From contig NC_135188.1 of NCBI RefSeq assembly GCF_041146795.1, forward strand, positions 1,007,419 through 1,071,418: a DNA stretch of 64,000 nucleotides. The letters are read 5' to 3'. Of this stretch, positions 1 to 14,721 are shown piece by piece. Origin of the DNA: Maylandia zebra (lineage: Eukaryota > Chordata > Actinopteri > Cichliformes > Cichlidae). The notes beneath the pieces are model-generated. The model was not told where the DNA came from. It made no database searches and saw nothing but the letters and a program-made list of their open reading frames with translations. The position numbers and the translations under genes are program-made. Numbering within the stretch: position 1 is the stretch's first letter; the number at the start of each line of letters is the position of its first letter.

Positions 1-1547
<1,547 letters not shown>

Positions 1548-2205
1548 AAAGACAAGAGGAGAAACCTGGGACCTCACCCAGCTAGTGTCCACATTAGTAA
1601 TAGCACCTCTGTTACACATCGCACAACCAGACCAGAAATAGGAAAAAAAATGCTCATTAAAAATTTCAGGACTGGAAAGGAGCTCTTGTATTTGATACTG
1701 TGAACTTGTCTGAAATGCTGTCCTTGCTCATTGGACTGAAGCCCTGAGGTCTCTTAGGAGGGTTGGCAGCGAATCCAGTCATATAAAGAAGCGAGGCACT
1801 TTCATTTGGGAGCGAATGCCACCGGTCAGATAATCCTGCGTCCCCTTTAAGTGTAACTCCAGTAGGTCTTAGTTCTGGACACAAGGTGTGTTGTGAACAG
1901 ATGGATTCGCTGGCCCCATACCCGGAGGAATTGATGGACTAATTAGCCAATCAGAGAAGAGAAGGAGATGTAGAGAGGAAGACATTCTTTTGAAGTGATA
2001 TCCTGAGGATGACAAACTGAGGAGGCACACCTAAAGAATGCAACATGCCACATTTCCCCAGAGACGCAACAATAACTGGAGGCTGGCCAAGCTTTCTTCT
2101 GCTGCCAGCAGACTTTAATATATCGGAGAAAGCATGTCACGGAGCTCCCTGGACTCACTGCATTTGTCCTGTCCTGCTTGTGTCTATTATAACTGGGTCA
2201 ATAAA
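1548..2205 (+). other. tmem47: tmem47 3' UTR, likely poly(A) signal at 2200-2205
   Basis: Sequence following the tmem47 stop codon has no coding character. A canonical AATAAA lies at 2200-2205, so the transcript plausibly ends shortly after. The extent is inferred; no transcript data can be read from sequence. Confidence 0.45.
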
Positions 2206-2514
2206 CAAACAGAAGCTACCTAAGACAGCTAACACCTTCCAAACGGGTGGAAGTAACACAATCCTAGTTAATGACTCACGAGTGTCTTCTACACAAAACC
2301 TGATTTACAAGATGCGATCAAGAAGTTCTGAGAACAAAACTATAAAAAAAATCCAAAGCATTGCCTGAATTTAATTTGGTCATCTAACGTTCAAAGTTAC
2401 CTTTTACCCGCGACACGCCCACAAAGCTTCCAGCACAGCTGTTATTTTTAGATCGCTCCCTGGAATTCCAAGTATCCATGACCACAGACTGCAAACATTA
2501 GCTTCTGTTTTCTT

Positions 2515-2667
2515 CCTGTTAAAAGGGAGTTTTTCCTTCCCACTGTCGCCAAAGTGCTGCTCATAGGGGGTCATATGATTGTTGGGTTTTTCTCTGTATC
2601 TATGAAGCGCCTTGAGGCGACTTATGTTGTGATTTGGCGCTATATAAATAAAATTGAATTGAATTGT
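2515..2667 (+). mobile_element. LINE 3'-end fragment
   Basis: The segment includes the motif GCCTTGAGGCGACTTATG, then GATTTGGCGCTATATAAATA and a GAATT-repeat tail. This is a 3' terminus very common in teleost non-LTR retrotransposons, recognised from memory. It is 5'-truncated, with no coding sequence, as is usual for LINE insertions. Confidence 0.7.
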
Positions 2668-4221
2668 TTGAACCTGAGCCCTCCGTAGGGAGGACAGTCG
2701 CTGGTTTAAGATGTCCAGCTACAGGAGTCGAGCTGAAGAGGTTCCTCAGCATTTCCCAGGATAAACTGGAGGAGGTGGCTGGGCTGTGGAGGTCTGGGCA
2801 TCCTTGCTTAGGCTGCTGCCCGGCCCCGGATCATAGCTTTTACACTATGGAAGATCCAGCATCAGTGTCAGAGGGCGATCTAAAAGTAGCGGCCGATCGT
2901 GAGATCACCTGAAGTCTTGGCTTTAGTAAACCTGCTGTGAGAACCTTTCAAATACCCCCAGTCATACCTTCTTTTTCAGGAAACTGCATCATAAATAAAA
3001 TAATAAAGCTTGTTAGTTACAAGCACAGCAGTAGGAAGGTAGAGGGCAAATGACCACGTCTGCTGAGCGAGTGTGCATGATCATACCACCCAGCATGTGC
3101 TCACAGACCTACCCGTGTGATGCCTCCTTATCTTCCCTCTCAGTAGGAAATGAAACGCTCTCAACAGGCACCATTAAAAATACATCTGCTTCCCTAGACT
3201 GTAGCTGAAAAAGGCAACAGACTCGGTTTTAGCGTCTGAGCGAAGGTGCACGCCAGAGTGAGACGTGCTGTGTACGAGTGAAACGAGGACCGCGAGGTAG
3301 ACGACCTACGGCGGCGTGCTGTGGTAACGGGCGTCTTCCTAAAGCTCCTTTATAGCGTTCATGAACTCCCTCCTGCAACATCAAAGTAAATGAATGTGTG
3401 CATGCATTTACAATTCCCACTGGTCTGATAAACACAATAAACATGTAGTAGAAAATAAATCAATCGTGCGTGTTTCATTTGGGAAGGAGAGAAACTCTGC
3501 ACCTGCGCAGGATCAAGTCACATAGAATCAGCTCTTTTATTAAGTACAGCAAGTTGAGGCATTTGCACAGGAAATCAACATCTGTTGAACACATAATACA
3601 GGGTGGTAATAATATGCATAAAAGTACCAGGAACATACTCGTATGCAAGTGTCTTTAGTGTTCTTTCAGTGAGCTCTCATACAGAGCCAGATACAGTGTA
3701 AAGTCTACATTTCGCATTAGTCACAACTTATATACTCATTGCTTTCATTGTTCCACTGTCAGAATGGGGGAGCTGGAGGTCCTGGATAAAACAAGTGTCT
3801 CCATTTGTACTTCGGGAATGGGCACAGTGTAAACAGGGCAGTCATTAGTTCTGCATGGAATGGTCGCCAGGTAAACCACAGCTCCTCCTCCTCAATCCTT
3901 AAAGCGCTCTGACATCTCTGAAGCCTGCTGCGCCCGCCGTCTGAGCCGCAGTATGCTCTTACATGTCTGCCGCCGGAAGCTCCAGCCCTCCGTGGTCATT
4001 ATCCATCAAAGAAAACAAAGGTCAAAGTGCACAGGAGTAGGGGACCAGAGCAGGACGAGAGGGATAAGTGGCTCTTCCTCAGCAGGTAGGAGGGGACGTA
4101 TACTGATTGATGGGATGAGACCTCTACACAGATTCTGCAGACTGTAGAGGGGCGGGGCTTATAGTATCCAGGGATTTGCAAGGGATGAGGCAGGAGTGGA
4201 GATACAGCACAGTGCGTAAGC
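2668..4221. other. Convergent spacer and tab3 3' UTR
   Basis: The region lies between the convergent tmem47 and tab3 genes. On the - strand an AATAAA (seen as TTTATT at 3536-3541) could end the tab3 transcript, giving a 3' UTR of about 680 bases. I see no further gene in 2668-3530. Short open frames lack any recognisable protein. Confidence 0.4.
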
Positions 4222-7200
4222 TCAGGTGTAGCGTGGCATCTCGCACTGTTCACAGCGGTTTAGTGCAGGGTGGTTGAGGAAGGTGCAGCTTTCACAGTTC
4301 CACTGGGCGCCTTCAAAGTCCTCGTCCGTCTGGGGCACCCGCTTCGAGGCCTGTGTCCCTTCTGACAAAAAGAAAGAAGCTCATTCACGTGGTAAAACAT
4401 GCGCATCAGTAATGAAAGGCTGCAACTCAGAGCTGCATTAAAACGAATGCAGGTAATCATTCAAATGGTAAAAATGGTAAATGGCCTGTATTTATATAGT
4501 GCTTTTCTAGTCCCTAAGGACCCCAAAGCGCTTTACATATCCAGTCATCCACCCATTCACGCACACATTCACACACTGGTGATGGCAGCTACATCGTAGC
4601 CACAGCCACCCTGGGGCGCACTGACAGAGGCGAGGCTGCCGGACACTGGCGCCACCGGGCCCTCTGACCACCACCAGTAGGCAACGGGTGAAGTGTCTTG
4701 CCCAAGGACACAACGACCGAGACTGTCCAAGCCGGGGCTCGAACCGGCAACTGTCCGATTACAAGGCGAACTCCCAACTCTTGAGCCACGACCGCCCAAG
4801 GGTGAAACCTGACAGAAACATGCATTTACTAAACCGCAGAGCGAATCTTACATCTCTGTCCGAGGTCCTGCTACACTCAGCAGCTGAGCAACAGGTGCAT
4901 CGTCTGGCCCTGAAGGTTTTTCTCTACATCAGATATTATGATGCTAGATGAACTGCTTCTCATACAGCACCTTCCTACTCTACTCCTTTTGTCTACGCTA
5001 AACTATCATTTTATCGAATGTGAGTGAAGCAGCTCTGGGATCAGTATCTGCTATCAAACTGGAGAAGCTAAGAAACCACCAACTTTCCAATTAGTGGATG
5101 TCCTGCACTACAGCCAGTTCTACTTTTGGGTGGGTAGTGTGGGAAGTGCCGCATGTTTGTTTTGGCCAACTTTAACTCCAGATGCTCGAAAGGGTTTCAG
5201 TGAGGCGATCGTGTAAGCTGTGGGGCCACCACAGCACCTTAGAAAAGCTACACAGCATTTTAATTTCACAACAGTGAAATCAGATTTTTATCCACTAAAG
5301 TTCAGTTGAGTCTGATATAATGTCGACACGTTGCCTAGCAACTAAGTAACCTAAACTGACCTGATTTTAACGTTTATCTTCCTAAAATCCTTTTTTATAA
5401 AAGACTTTTGTTTTAATCTTAAGGCAACAAAAACTCGTTTATAGTTGAATTACACACCTATCGCATCACGATGCTGCCGAGCAACCACATGTTTAAACGG
5501 ACACATTTTTATGCATCTGCAGCACTTTATAAAAAGCTCTGTGTCATTTAATTTCACAGCTGTCAGCATGAACAGACCAAACAGTAAGAATTAAGACCAA
5601 AGTGAGACAAAGATCTGAATGAAGCCTCAAATCTGCACCTTGGTAAAATATTAAAATGTCTCTGACTTCTGCAGAAGTGCTTACCTTTCTTTCCAGATGT
5701 GGGTGGCACCACAGGACCAGGCTGAATGTTGTCATAAAAGTTGTTCATTGCTTTGGGGTCAAACTTCCCTGCAGAGATCAGACAGAAAGCTTTAGTTTGT
5801 TTTAAAGAGAGCCTGTTTCAGCCAGAACTGTCCCAACAGGCAACGACAGACAGAGGCAGCTGTCACAAAGACTCAGTTTACTCAACAACTTGTCGGCCAA
5901 TCAAACACCTGGAAGAAGACGAGCATCGTGCAGGCCTACTTGAAACGTCTTATCCTACTTTGGGAGCATCAAGTAATTGTTGCTTTAACTGTTTGATGAC
6001 AAATAATTAAGTGTTTTATCATCTATAGGAAAATATTTTTTCTCAAAGATTTTTATATTAAATTGAAGCAAAGAAAAACAGACACACACAGAATCGTTAA
6101 ACAACAAACAAGCAGGCTTCACAACGATTGTTTGAACTGAAATAATAGATTACAGATTAATGACACATTCACACATGTTGTGATTGCTTTTATCAGGCTG
6201 GTGAGACGTTTACTTAAATAACTGTTGGATTTTCTCTGTAAGCAAAGTCCTCGAGTTTGTAGAAGAAAGTTGTAAACAAGTTTTATGTAAAATGTTTGCG
6301 TGTTGTCAAATTAATTTTACCTTTAACAGCTACCATTTCAGGACAACAAGAATCTCACGATGTGACATGAATAACATGAGGCCACATCTCACAGGCACAC
6401 GAGCTTATCTTGAATTAACGGCACTGATAATCTTGTCTTTGTTAGAAAATTAGGTATCAGACTCCTAACGGTGCTGGCACAGGTGAACACGAGCACTGTG
6501 ATTTGCTGCCATCCTGTTGAACGAAACGTCTGATCGCACAGGCCAACATTTATGTCACATCCACAGACACACAATGTGCCATGGAGTGTGTTGTGGCAGC
6601 ATCGAGTTGTGGGGCTGCTCTCTGCAGCACATCTTGCAAAGCAGAGGGTCAGACGAACACAGCCAAATGAATCCTGAAGGAAACGGTCCCTGAGAGTGTG
6701 CTGCTTCCATCATCATCATCACTCCTGCTAAACAGATAAAGGATTGGAACTAATGTCCACACGCTGTGTTGTAGGCCAAGTGTTTCAACTGCAGAATCAA
6801 CAAGAATCATGTGCCAGCGAAATACTACGCAGGGCCCAGAGTGGAGGTCGAGCACAGATCAGCCCGAGGCCTGCAACGCACCGGCCAGTCATTTCACAAG
6901 CCTGCATCTGCATGCGCTGCAGCGGATACTCGTCCATCATTCTGGACCCGACACCGTCTGCTTCAGGCCTCGGCTCTTTCAAGATCAGTGCTTTCAAATA
7001 AATCAGAGACACTTCAAAGCTTTGTGTGGGAATGCATTTGTGTGCGAGTGATGCGTACATACCTCTAGACTGCAGTAGATCTGTTTCCTTCAGTGTACAG
7101 TCAATATCAATTTGAAGCTGTCGGTTCTGACTGCGTAGTCGGGTCATCTCCTCAGGCTGCAGACAGTAAGCACACGAGCCGGTCTGATTAGCCCACTCCC

Positions 7201-9835
7201 ACACTCGCACTCCACTTTCATATGTATTAGCAGTGAAATCAAACCAGTCTTAACACCAGCTTGACCGTCTCAGTGATTTTCTAATACTCCTTAAATATGG
7301 TGTTTTTACAGGCAACATATCACCACAAAGTGGTGGCAATATACCTTAACACCACAAAAAGCCATTCACTGCAGGTGTTGGACCGGTGAGGCGTGTGCAG
7401 CGGGTGAGATTAGATAATACTGCACAAACAGGACAAACATGCACAGACAAGTCCTTCAGCACATCAACGAAAATGAAGTCAAGTGAAAACTCTGCAAGGT
7501 AAGCAGCAGCCACGAAGGTCTTGGGAGAATAATCAAGCAGTTCCCAGTGAATAAAATAATAATCAATAAAATCAGTGATCATTTCACAGCTTGCCTTTAT
7601 AGCTTTGGTCAGTGAAGCAGCACACAAAGACTGACATGTAAGACAAGCACACGTTCAGGCCTTACTCGGGGGATAAGACTGGTGGAGTTGACTCGTCGGA
7701 AGCGTCTTTGAAGGGCATCGTATTCCATGTTGTTGACGTCACCCTTCAGCTGCTCGAGTTTCTGCTGCTCCAGCCGCAGCTCCTTCATCAGACGCTCCAT
7801 CCTCGCCCGCTGGTGGAGCAGGAGAGCTGAAGGGAAACGCATCAAACACAAAAAGGCTTTTTTTAAAAAGAAAAGAAAAGCTGCAATGCTCTGCTGCGAC
7901 TCCAATCTGCTATAAGCCTGAAAGTGGTGCAGGTAGAGGGCGTGGGGAAGACTACAATCACATGAAAGCAGTGTCATGTGTACTTAACACGTGCAAAAGA
8001 CCAACATGCAGCCTTAAATTAAAAAAAGAAAAGAAAAAGGCTGACAATCACCTTTTCTCATCACAACACGCAGACAACCAAACATACTTAAAGATGACAA
8101 TCAAGCACAAAGCAGTAAAAAAATATCACAAGGCTGAAGGTGCAGCTGCAACCACACTGTCCAAACAATGAGCAGCAGAAGTTGTCACGCTGCTTAATAA
8201 ACCCATGACAGGCGAGATCTTAAGTATTGCAAAGCATAACATATATAAAATGATATGAATATTGAAATATAAGATTTTGATGGACAAACCAAAACAAGAA
8301 GCCCTTACCTTGCGTGTAGGCATAGTCATCAGAGCCCGAGCTGGAACGTCTGGGCATTGGCTGAAACTGACTGGTGATAGTCCCCGGTAGAGCGGAGATG
8401 GGCAGGATGGGTGCAGGGGCGGCGTTGTGCGCCCCTTGGTCTACTATGTTGAGAATAGGCTCGGCTTCAGTGACGGGTGGTGAGCTCGGGGGCCTCTGAG
8501 CCTGGCCTCCTGGGGACACTTTGATTTTGAACGTATAGGCTGACTGCCCCGGTTGAGGGGACGAGGCGGGCCGAGGTCTTCCCTGCATGTACACCCCAGG
8601 GTGGTACGACTGCGGACCTGCACTCATTGCAATGCCCCTCGAAGGGGAGCTGGGCGAAGAACTGGTAGACATGTAAAGTTGTCCCTGGGGGTGAGGAGTG
8701 TGCACAGGTGAATTGCTGCGAGGCCGCGGACCCTCCAGAGTAATCTCTATCTGGTTCTTAAGGAGGTTCTTTGTTTGGTACGGCCTGTAAACAGGAGGCT
8801 GTTGCTGGGGCGGCTGCTGGTGATGGTAGGGCATGCTGGGAAGAGTTGGGGAGCTAATAGGGAGGAAGACATACTGCTGGTGCTGGGGCTGGTGCTGGGG
8901 TTGCAGCTGGGGTTGCAGCTGGGGTTGCGGTTGGGGCTGCGCCTGGACCTGATGCTGTGGGGAGCTGTAAGGTGAGCCGTATGTGGGAGTGCTGTAAGGG
9001 GACTGCTGATGTTGATAGACAGGTGCACCTGAGGAGGACCAGGGTGCTGGCTGTGGGCTTTGAGATGGCGAGGGTCGAATGTACAGGCTTGGGTTGGTGT
9101 TGTTTGCGTAGTGTCCAGGAGGGATCTGCAGAGCTTGTGGGACGTTGGGTATGCTTTGCGAAAGAGTGACTGTTATAGGGTTCATGGTGTAATGTGAAAC
9201 AGAAGAGTATGTGGGAGACATGCCTGGCATTGTGGGTGGAGGGGTGGGAGTACTGGCCGAGCGGCTCTGATCATTCATGAAAAAAGGATTGTATCCAGGG
9301 GAAGGAGCCATGGCGGCAGGAGCTGACAGCGGTTCGGGGTAGTTGGGTCGCTGCGGATCGATGTGACTGTCACTGGTGCTGTGCACTAGGGAGCGCCCTA
9401 CTCCTCCTGCTCCTCCATTTGATTTGCTTGCATCTGAACCTGGGTAGCCCAAGCTAATGTGTAGCATGTGATTTCGGTTCAGCCGCCCCTCCTCTGGACT
9501 GGGATGGAAATCACCATACAGGTATCTGTTACTCTCCTGAGCCAGCAGATGGCAGCAGAGATCCAGGTTATTGTTGTTCTGAGGCAGAAAGGAGTGTGAT
9601 TAATAGGTATCATGTTCTGATCATAAATATCTTCTGCAATGTTTTTACGATGCAAGAATTAGTGCAAACACATGATGCACTAATACATATATTATAACAA
9701 GTCTCAATCCAAATAGCAGCTTTCAATATGTACCTGCAGAAGGCACTGTGACACTACCCCCTCTGGGATCTCTGGGAAACGCTGCTTGAGGTCCTGCAGG
9801 ATGTGGTAGTCGAGCTGAGAGCCTCCCTGCGCCAT
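4222..9835 (-). CDS. tab3: TGF-beta-activated kinase 1-binding protein 3 (TAB3)
   Basis: TAB3 is the cytoplasmic adaptor that bridges K63-linked ubiquitin chains to TAK1 in NF-kB and MAPK signalling. The exons on the - strand are 9835-9734, 9578-8309, 7826-7666, 7156-7063, 5768-5685 and 4361-4222. They total 1851 bases, with every join in frame, encoding 616 residues. It starts [10 protein letters not shown] at 9835. A CUE domain spans about residues 7-50 ([15 protein letters not shown]). A long proline/serine/glutamine-rich linker follows. A coiled coil at about 458-545 ([27 protein letters not shown]) binds TAK1. A C-terminal NZF zinc finger has Cys593, Cys596, Cys607 and Cys610 with the TF pair after the second Cys. 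Choice of TAB3 over TAB2 rests on [26 protein letters not shown] and the terminal PRYT. Shorter than human (712, from memory), mainly in the linkers. Confidence 0.96.
4465..4802 (-). mobile_element. tRNA-derived SINE in the last tab3 intron
   Basis: Read on the - strand, the element begins GGGCGGTCGTGGCTCAAGAG. It carries a pol III A-box-like block (4778-4788) and a near-perfect B box GGTTCGAGCCCC (4734-4745). It ends in a LINE-type tail containing AAGCGCTTTGGGGTCC and GGCCATTTACC. The plan (tRNA head, unrelated body, LINE-like tail) is that of tRNA SINEs mobilised by L2-type LINEs. It resembles the AFC-type SINEs of cichlids, but I cannot verify the family. It lies in the intron between the last two tab3 exons, in the same orientation as the gene. 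Confidence 0.75.
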
Positions 9836-10573
9836 CCTGAGCCAAAACAGAGAGTCAACGAGCCCAGAGCTGCAAATGTCGAAATAACCGATCTCGTCTC
9901 ATCCCCTGATGACAAACAAAGCAAACAAATAATTGAACGTGGAAATTCCTGCAATGATCCCATCAGGACTGTCGGCCTGCCAAATGACAGTCACACACCC
10001 TATGTGTCAGCAGTAATCTTAACGCACGTATCAATTAAACAGTCACTGTGCGGCATGTCATGTTGCTTATTTAACCGAATACAGTTAATCCGTGAATGGA
10101 AGACACAGACGAAACGAAAACATGGATTATTGTGCCATTTATTCCCATTAGCACACGCGTGCTAAGTAAGGAGGTGGCTGTCAGTCTGTTGTTTGTTTGC
10201 CATACTGTTGCACCAAGCAACGACGACATACCAATGCTAGCTAGCAGGCTAGTTATCAGCATCAATTAGCCTCCGTACATCACTCACATAAACAACCGCA
10301 CCTGTGCACCCTAAAAGACAATCCTGCCACTCCTGGAAGACGCTCCGATGTCACCTGTCACTAACGCAGCGTCATAAACCCCTAAACCAACAATGCGTTT
10401 AAACCAGGCTAACTTAATTCAACAGCCTGTCAGCTAAATATGCTAATGCTAACCCTAGCTCGGTCCGGCTGGCTGGTCAGCTGCTGTCACAAGCCCGGGT
10501 GTTGATGGATTAGCTAGCTAACTATGCTAAAGCCAGCCAACGTTAGCCACTAAAACGGCTCCATGGCTCTTAC

Positions 10574-10760
10574 CACACGTTAAGAGTCCCCTTCATGTCT
10601 CGGGCTGTAGCGGAGTCCCGAGGGATAGCTGTGATACTTCTGAAAAGGTGCGCCGACGTTTCCCGGTTCTTTGTTTGGGCTAAATAACTTATGCTTTTGC
10701 ATTCCAGCGTCAGGCCCGTGCCGCTGAAGTGCAGAAGTACTAACAGATCAGCCCGTCTAT
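10574..10760 (-). promoter_or_regulatory. tab3: tab3 5' non-coding exon and promoter region (inferred)
   Basis: On the - strand a consensus donor (GTAAGAGCC, seen as GGCTCTTAC on +) sits at 10572-10573. It ends a G+C-richer segment without an in-frame start, as expected for a non-coding first exon spliced to the ATG exon at 9835. The sequence just beyond is CpG-rich and contains an ETS-like AGGAAGT near 10790. The transcription start cannot be located by eye. Confidence 0.4.
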
Positions 10761-10936
10761 CGCGATAATGTCAGATTTTCCCGGACCAGGAAGTTGTTTA
10801 TTCGACGTGATGGGCGCTGTCAATAGTGCGCATGTGTGGAGCGTGCGCGCTAAACTGCTTTCAGTATTTTGTCTCGGCACAGGGGCACAAATGCTTGTGA
10901 ATAACAATGTATTTCCTGTAAATACTGAGCCAGTCC

Positions 10937-10943
<7 letters not shown>

Positions 10944-10989
<46 letters not shown>
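10944..10989. repeat. (CA)n microsatellite
   Basis: An uninterrupted CA dinucleotide tract of about 45 bases lies just upstream of the tab3 promoter region. Confidence 0.95.
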
Positions 10990-10993
<4 letters not shown>

Positions 10994-11040
10994 TTTTCAT
11001 ACAGATATATAAATAGATTCTATCTTTTTATTTTTATTTT

Positions 11041-11550
11041 TTGCATATTTGTCACACTCAGGCAAATAACAATAGACAGTTTAAATTATTACGGGAAAAA
11101 AAGCCATCCAAACCTACCTGGCCCTGTGTCGAAAAGCTTTCCACACAGGGCTAAAACAATGTCTAAGAACTGCAGGCCTCACCTGTTAAGTTATTGTTAG
11201 TGTTGATGATTCAACAATAAGGAAGACAGAGTGGGCAAAAACGGAAAGAGCCACTATTAACCAAAAAGAAGACAAAGGCTCGTCTCACATTTTCCAAAAA
11301 AAAACATCTTGATGATCCCCAAGACTCTTGGAAAAATAATCTGCGGACTGACGAGACAAAAACTGAGCTTTTTGGAAGGTTTTTCATAAACAGACCATCG
11401 TAGCTAGTCTGTTAGTATGATGGTCTGAGCTGCTTTGCTGCTTCAGGACCTGGACGACTGCACACTGTAATTGATGGAATCGTGACTTCTGCTCTCTATT
11501 AGAATATCCAGCCATCAGCTCATGCCCAGAAGGTTTAGTGAGACCTTCTA
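11041..11550 (+). mobile_element. Tc1/mariner-like transposon remnant
   Basis: Decayed transposase coding sequence is recognisable from phrases typical of fish Tc1-like elements, including ACTGACGAGACAAAAACTGA (a WTDETK-type motif), a CTTTTTGGAAGG block, GATGGTCTGAGCTGCTTTGC and CTGCTTCAGGACCTGG. The frame is broken. It opens with TTGCATATTTGTCACACTCA, also present at the start of the relic near 56732, so the two are copies of one family. Confidence 0.7.
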
Positions 11551-11562
11551 TGATGTATAGTT

Positions 11563-11919
11563 CAGAGATGGCAGCACTGACAACAAGACAGAAGAAGGAG
11601 CTGGAGGTGGCAGAGTTAAAGATTTTTGGCCTGAGGGACCAGAACGGACAAGATTAGAAATGAGTACATCAGAGTGGAAGCTCAGGATGACCAGCTTGGA
11701 GACAAAATGAGAAAGGAAAAGCTGAGATGGTCTGGACATGTGGAGGGACAGAGGAGGGACAATGGATACGTTGGAGAAAGGATCTTGAATATGGAGCTGC
11801 CAGGCAGCAGGAAAAGAGAAAGACCACAGAGAAGATTCATGGATGTACTGAAGCAGAGCAGGCAGAGGGTTGATGTGTTGGAACCCAAAAGAAGAAGATA
11901 CTTTAACTCTGGAAGCTGA
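11563..11919 (+). mobile_element. LINE ORF2 C-terminal fragment
   Basis: A short open frame encodes DQLGDKMRKEKLRWSGHV and then LNMELPGSRKRERPQRRFMD, the basic C-terminal region downstream of the reverse transcriptase in many non-LTR retrotransposons (the GHV...LPG-RKRGRP pattern). Upstream catalytic motifs are absent, so this is a 5'-truncated and decayed copy. Confidence 0.65.
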
Positions 11920-14718
11920 AAACATGTCAGATGTCACATTTTAGTGAAATAAAGGTAGGTGGGGTATAAGAAAATTGTACTTTTTTCTACAAAAATCACA
12001 CACACGCACACACACACACAAACATATATTTGTCATCATTTTATGACAACAAACATCACATTCATTTAACTTATTTTCAATCGATATTTCCACTAGTCCA
12101 CACCCACACGTCCACTGGCTCTGTGCCCAGCAGTGCCCAGCCCACAGTCTGAAATCCACTGTTTATGATTAATGTTTGACTTTCTTACAGCACTACCAAT
12201 AAAGCATAAACACACCTGTAGACACATGTTTCACAACATTATGGAAATAAAAGAAACAAGGGTGTTAGTATTCAAAGCTCAAATAAAGTAACAAAAAAAC
12301 CCAAAATTCAGCAACAGTCAAAGAAAATCTTAATGTTCTCTCCATAAAATCACTTAATTTCACATTTCAGTGAGACTGAAAGGCTCTGATTCTAAAGTGA
12401 AGTAACGTGTTTTGTTACTTAATAACTGGTTCAGCCACAGTGACACAAACCGACGACATCAATGCAAACACATACACACAGGCTTTTAATGAAGGGGCTT
12501 CAGGTCAACACATCATAATGAGTTTCTTAGTTTGCTCAGGTCGTTGAACAACCTTTAAACTGAAGCATAAAGACATCAAGTGCAGAATAATGAATATTTA
12601 TAATTAGTCACCAGCTCACATGATATATTTCTTGCCTTTCATTTTACGGTCAGGACTGTTACAGGTATTTTCCCTTTGTTTCCACTAGGGGGCAGTGAGA
12701 GACGCTCATATTCTGCATCCACGCTGACAGGAAGGCGCCTCGATGAAGGTTTAATTTGTTTAACAGCACAGGAGGATAAACCAGCTTTCCTCATGATTTC
12801 AGGTAATAAATGTACACAAGCCCCGGGCCATGAGACCAGCTGCTGACTGATGCACGATTACATATAAATCTGTCCTTGTTAATATTGTGTCCAGTCATGG
12901 GTAGTACCATAATAACCGTCCCTCGGAGGGCTGTCACCAAGCCAGTGGTGCAGAGTGGAAGCCAGTGCCTGTTATCAGATAACTGGAATATTTTAACTTT
13001 GGGCTGTTTTGAATCATTATTACGGAAATGTTCTAAGTCCCTACTTTAATACAGAAGAGCCAAATAAAACCACATTGATCTCATGTTTGTATGTAACATT
13101 TCCCAAATTAGTTATAATGTAGTTCAAGAGAGAAACTGTTAAAAACAACAACAACAAAACAAACACGGATGCTAACAAGCATTCATTCTGATTATTTTGA
13201 TTTAGACACACGGGGGCACGAGCTGAACAACAGTCTGCTTGTTCTTCTGAAAACAGCACAAACATCTGTTCATGTCTCAGCTGATGAAGGGTTGTTCTGT
13301 TCTTTCCGGACCACCTAATTTGATCTCATTTAACTATGTAGGCTGGAGAAAAGGCAGAGGCATCACAGAGTTCATGTCCTACAGTGCATTGCCAAGTCTG
13401 GCCAGAACACAGCAATTTCTTCTAAAAATGCAATCATCCAGCTCAACCTGCAGATTAGTACTGCTCTGGGCCCGAGCAGGCTGTTGCTCATGATCACACT
13501 TTGTTACTTTCCATTTGCCTTTTAACTGTTTCCAAAGCACAACTTTGTATCATGATTGCATGCCACTGGACTGGCCTGTCTGCTCAGGAGGAAGGATTGC
13601 TTCACAGTCCGACATGGCTGAGCTTCATCATGACCAAGTGTCAGGAATATATTTTATATGAGGCGTGGATGGAAGAATCAGAGGGTCGCTGAAATGTGTT
13701 TTAACTGGTCCAAGTCCTGCTTGTGTGAATCAGCCTGTTTATAAGTGACTTAAATGAAAAGAGACATAAAAGATTTGATGAGTTTTTTTCCTTTTGCTGA
13801 GCTCATGAGCGTGTCACGTAGCGCCGGCCTTTTCTATTGACTGCTTGGTTATGTGGTTTGAAATTTGCTCATAAGTTATGTGTACCTTTGCTAGAGGTGT
13901 GGACAGGTGTGTCCATTCAGCAGCACATGGCGCAGTTTTGACCCGATGAGCCACTTTACAGGGGTTTCAGCGTGGGGGCGCGGGCTGTACCACCATGAAA
14001 TATCCACAGGGGAGTCTGAGTTGTTGTGCTGCAGCAGCTGATGCTAAGGCCCAGTCTGACTCAGGTTAGCTGTCCTTGCAGTGCTGATTAGTTTCCACAG
14101 CTGTGGTGCTATTTAAAGCAGTCCCCTTGTTGTCCCTAATACCCCACCGGACTCGGAAACAGAGGAGGACCACGACCCCAGTGCCCCGAGAGCTCACTGA
14201 ACAGTACCCCTGACCAGCTAATGCTTTAATCTGGGCAGGAAGTTCATGTGATCATTCAAATGCAAACATCAGTCAAAGTCGAGACGCAGATACAACAATC
14301 CAAAGTTCGATGCCTGCTTGAAGACGTGTAGTGACCTTGGCAAACTCTCTGTGTTTATTATCTACACTGTGCACTTTTGATGAATTGTGTGCACCGAACG
14401 AGTTAACACAACAGCTTAGTCTTAATGTTGTTTCCTCAAAGGACTCCTCGAGCTTTCTTTCTTTTCCAGAGGCACTGTGACTCTCATGTTTCACTTAGAA
14501 GTGCAACACTAGCCCGAGTTTTAGCTCTTCAGTTTGGGAGGGGGGGGTCCAAAATATCAACACCTCTCACATAGTCACAGTGTAATTGCTAGAATCATGA
14601 AGCTTTCCTACATTTTTGGCATGTCCAAAAAGTAGATATGACCAAAGCTTTGACAAATGAGCAGCATGATCAGCAGAGCCTTTTGTGCGCAGCCTCTCAA
14701 AAACTGTCTGCAACATTC
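11920..14718. other. Intergenic, no gene seen
   Basis: The stretch is in the tab3/nexn divergent interval. It is AT-rich with short CA tracts (about 11998-12020). I see no conserved coding frame, RNA gene or clear transposon terminus. Open frames of 60-75 codons show no recognisable protein. Confidence 0.5.
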
Positions 14719-14721
14719 CTG

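Noticed and set aside
4734-4788. tRNA-like A and B boxes suggesting a tRNA gene on the - strand
   Set aside because: The acceptor and anticodon stems do not form a proper cloverleaf, and the element continues into a SINE body with a LINE-type tail.
10740-11016. Open frames across the CA microsatellite
   Set aside because: They consist of a His/Thr or Cys/Val dipeptide repeat from the microsatellite plus promoter sequence.
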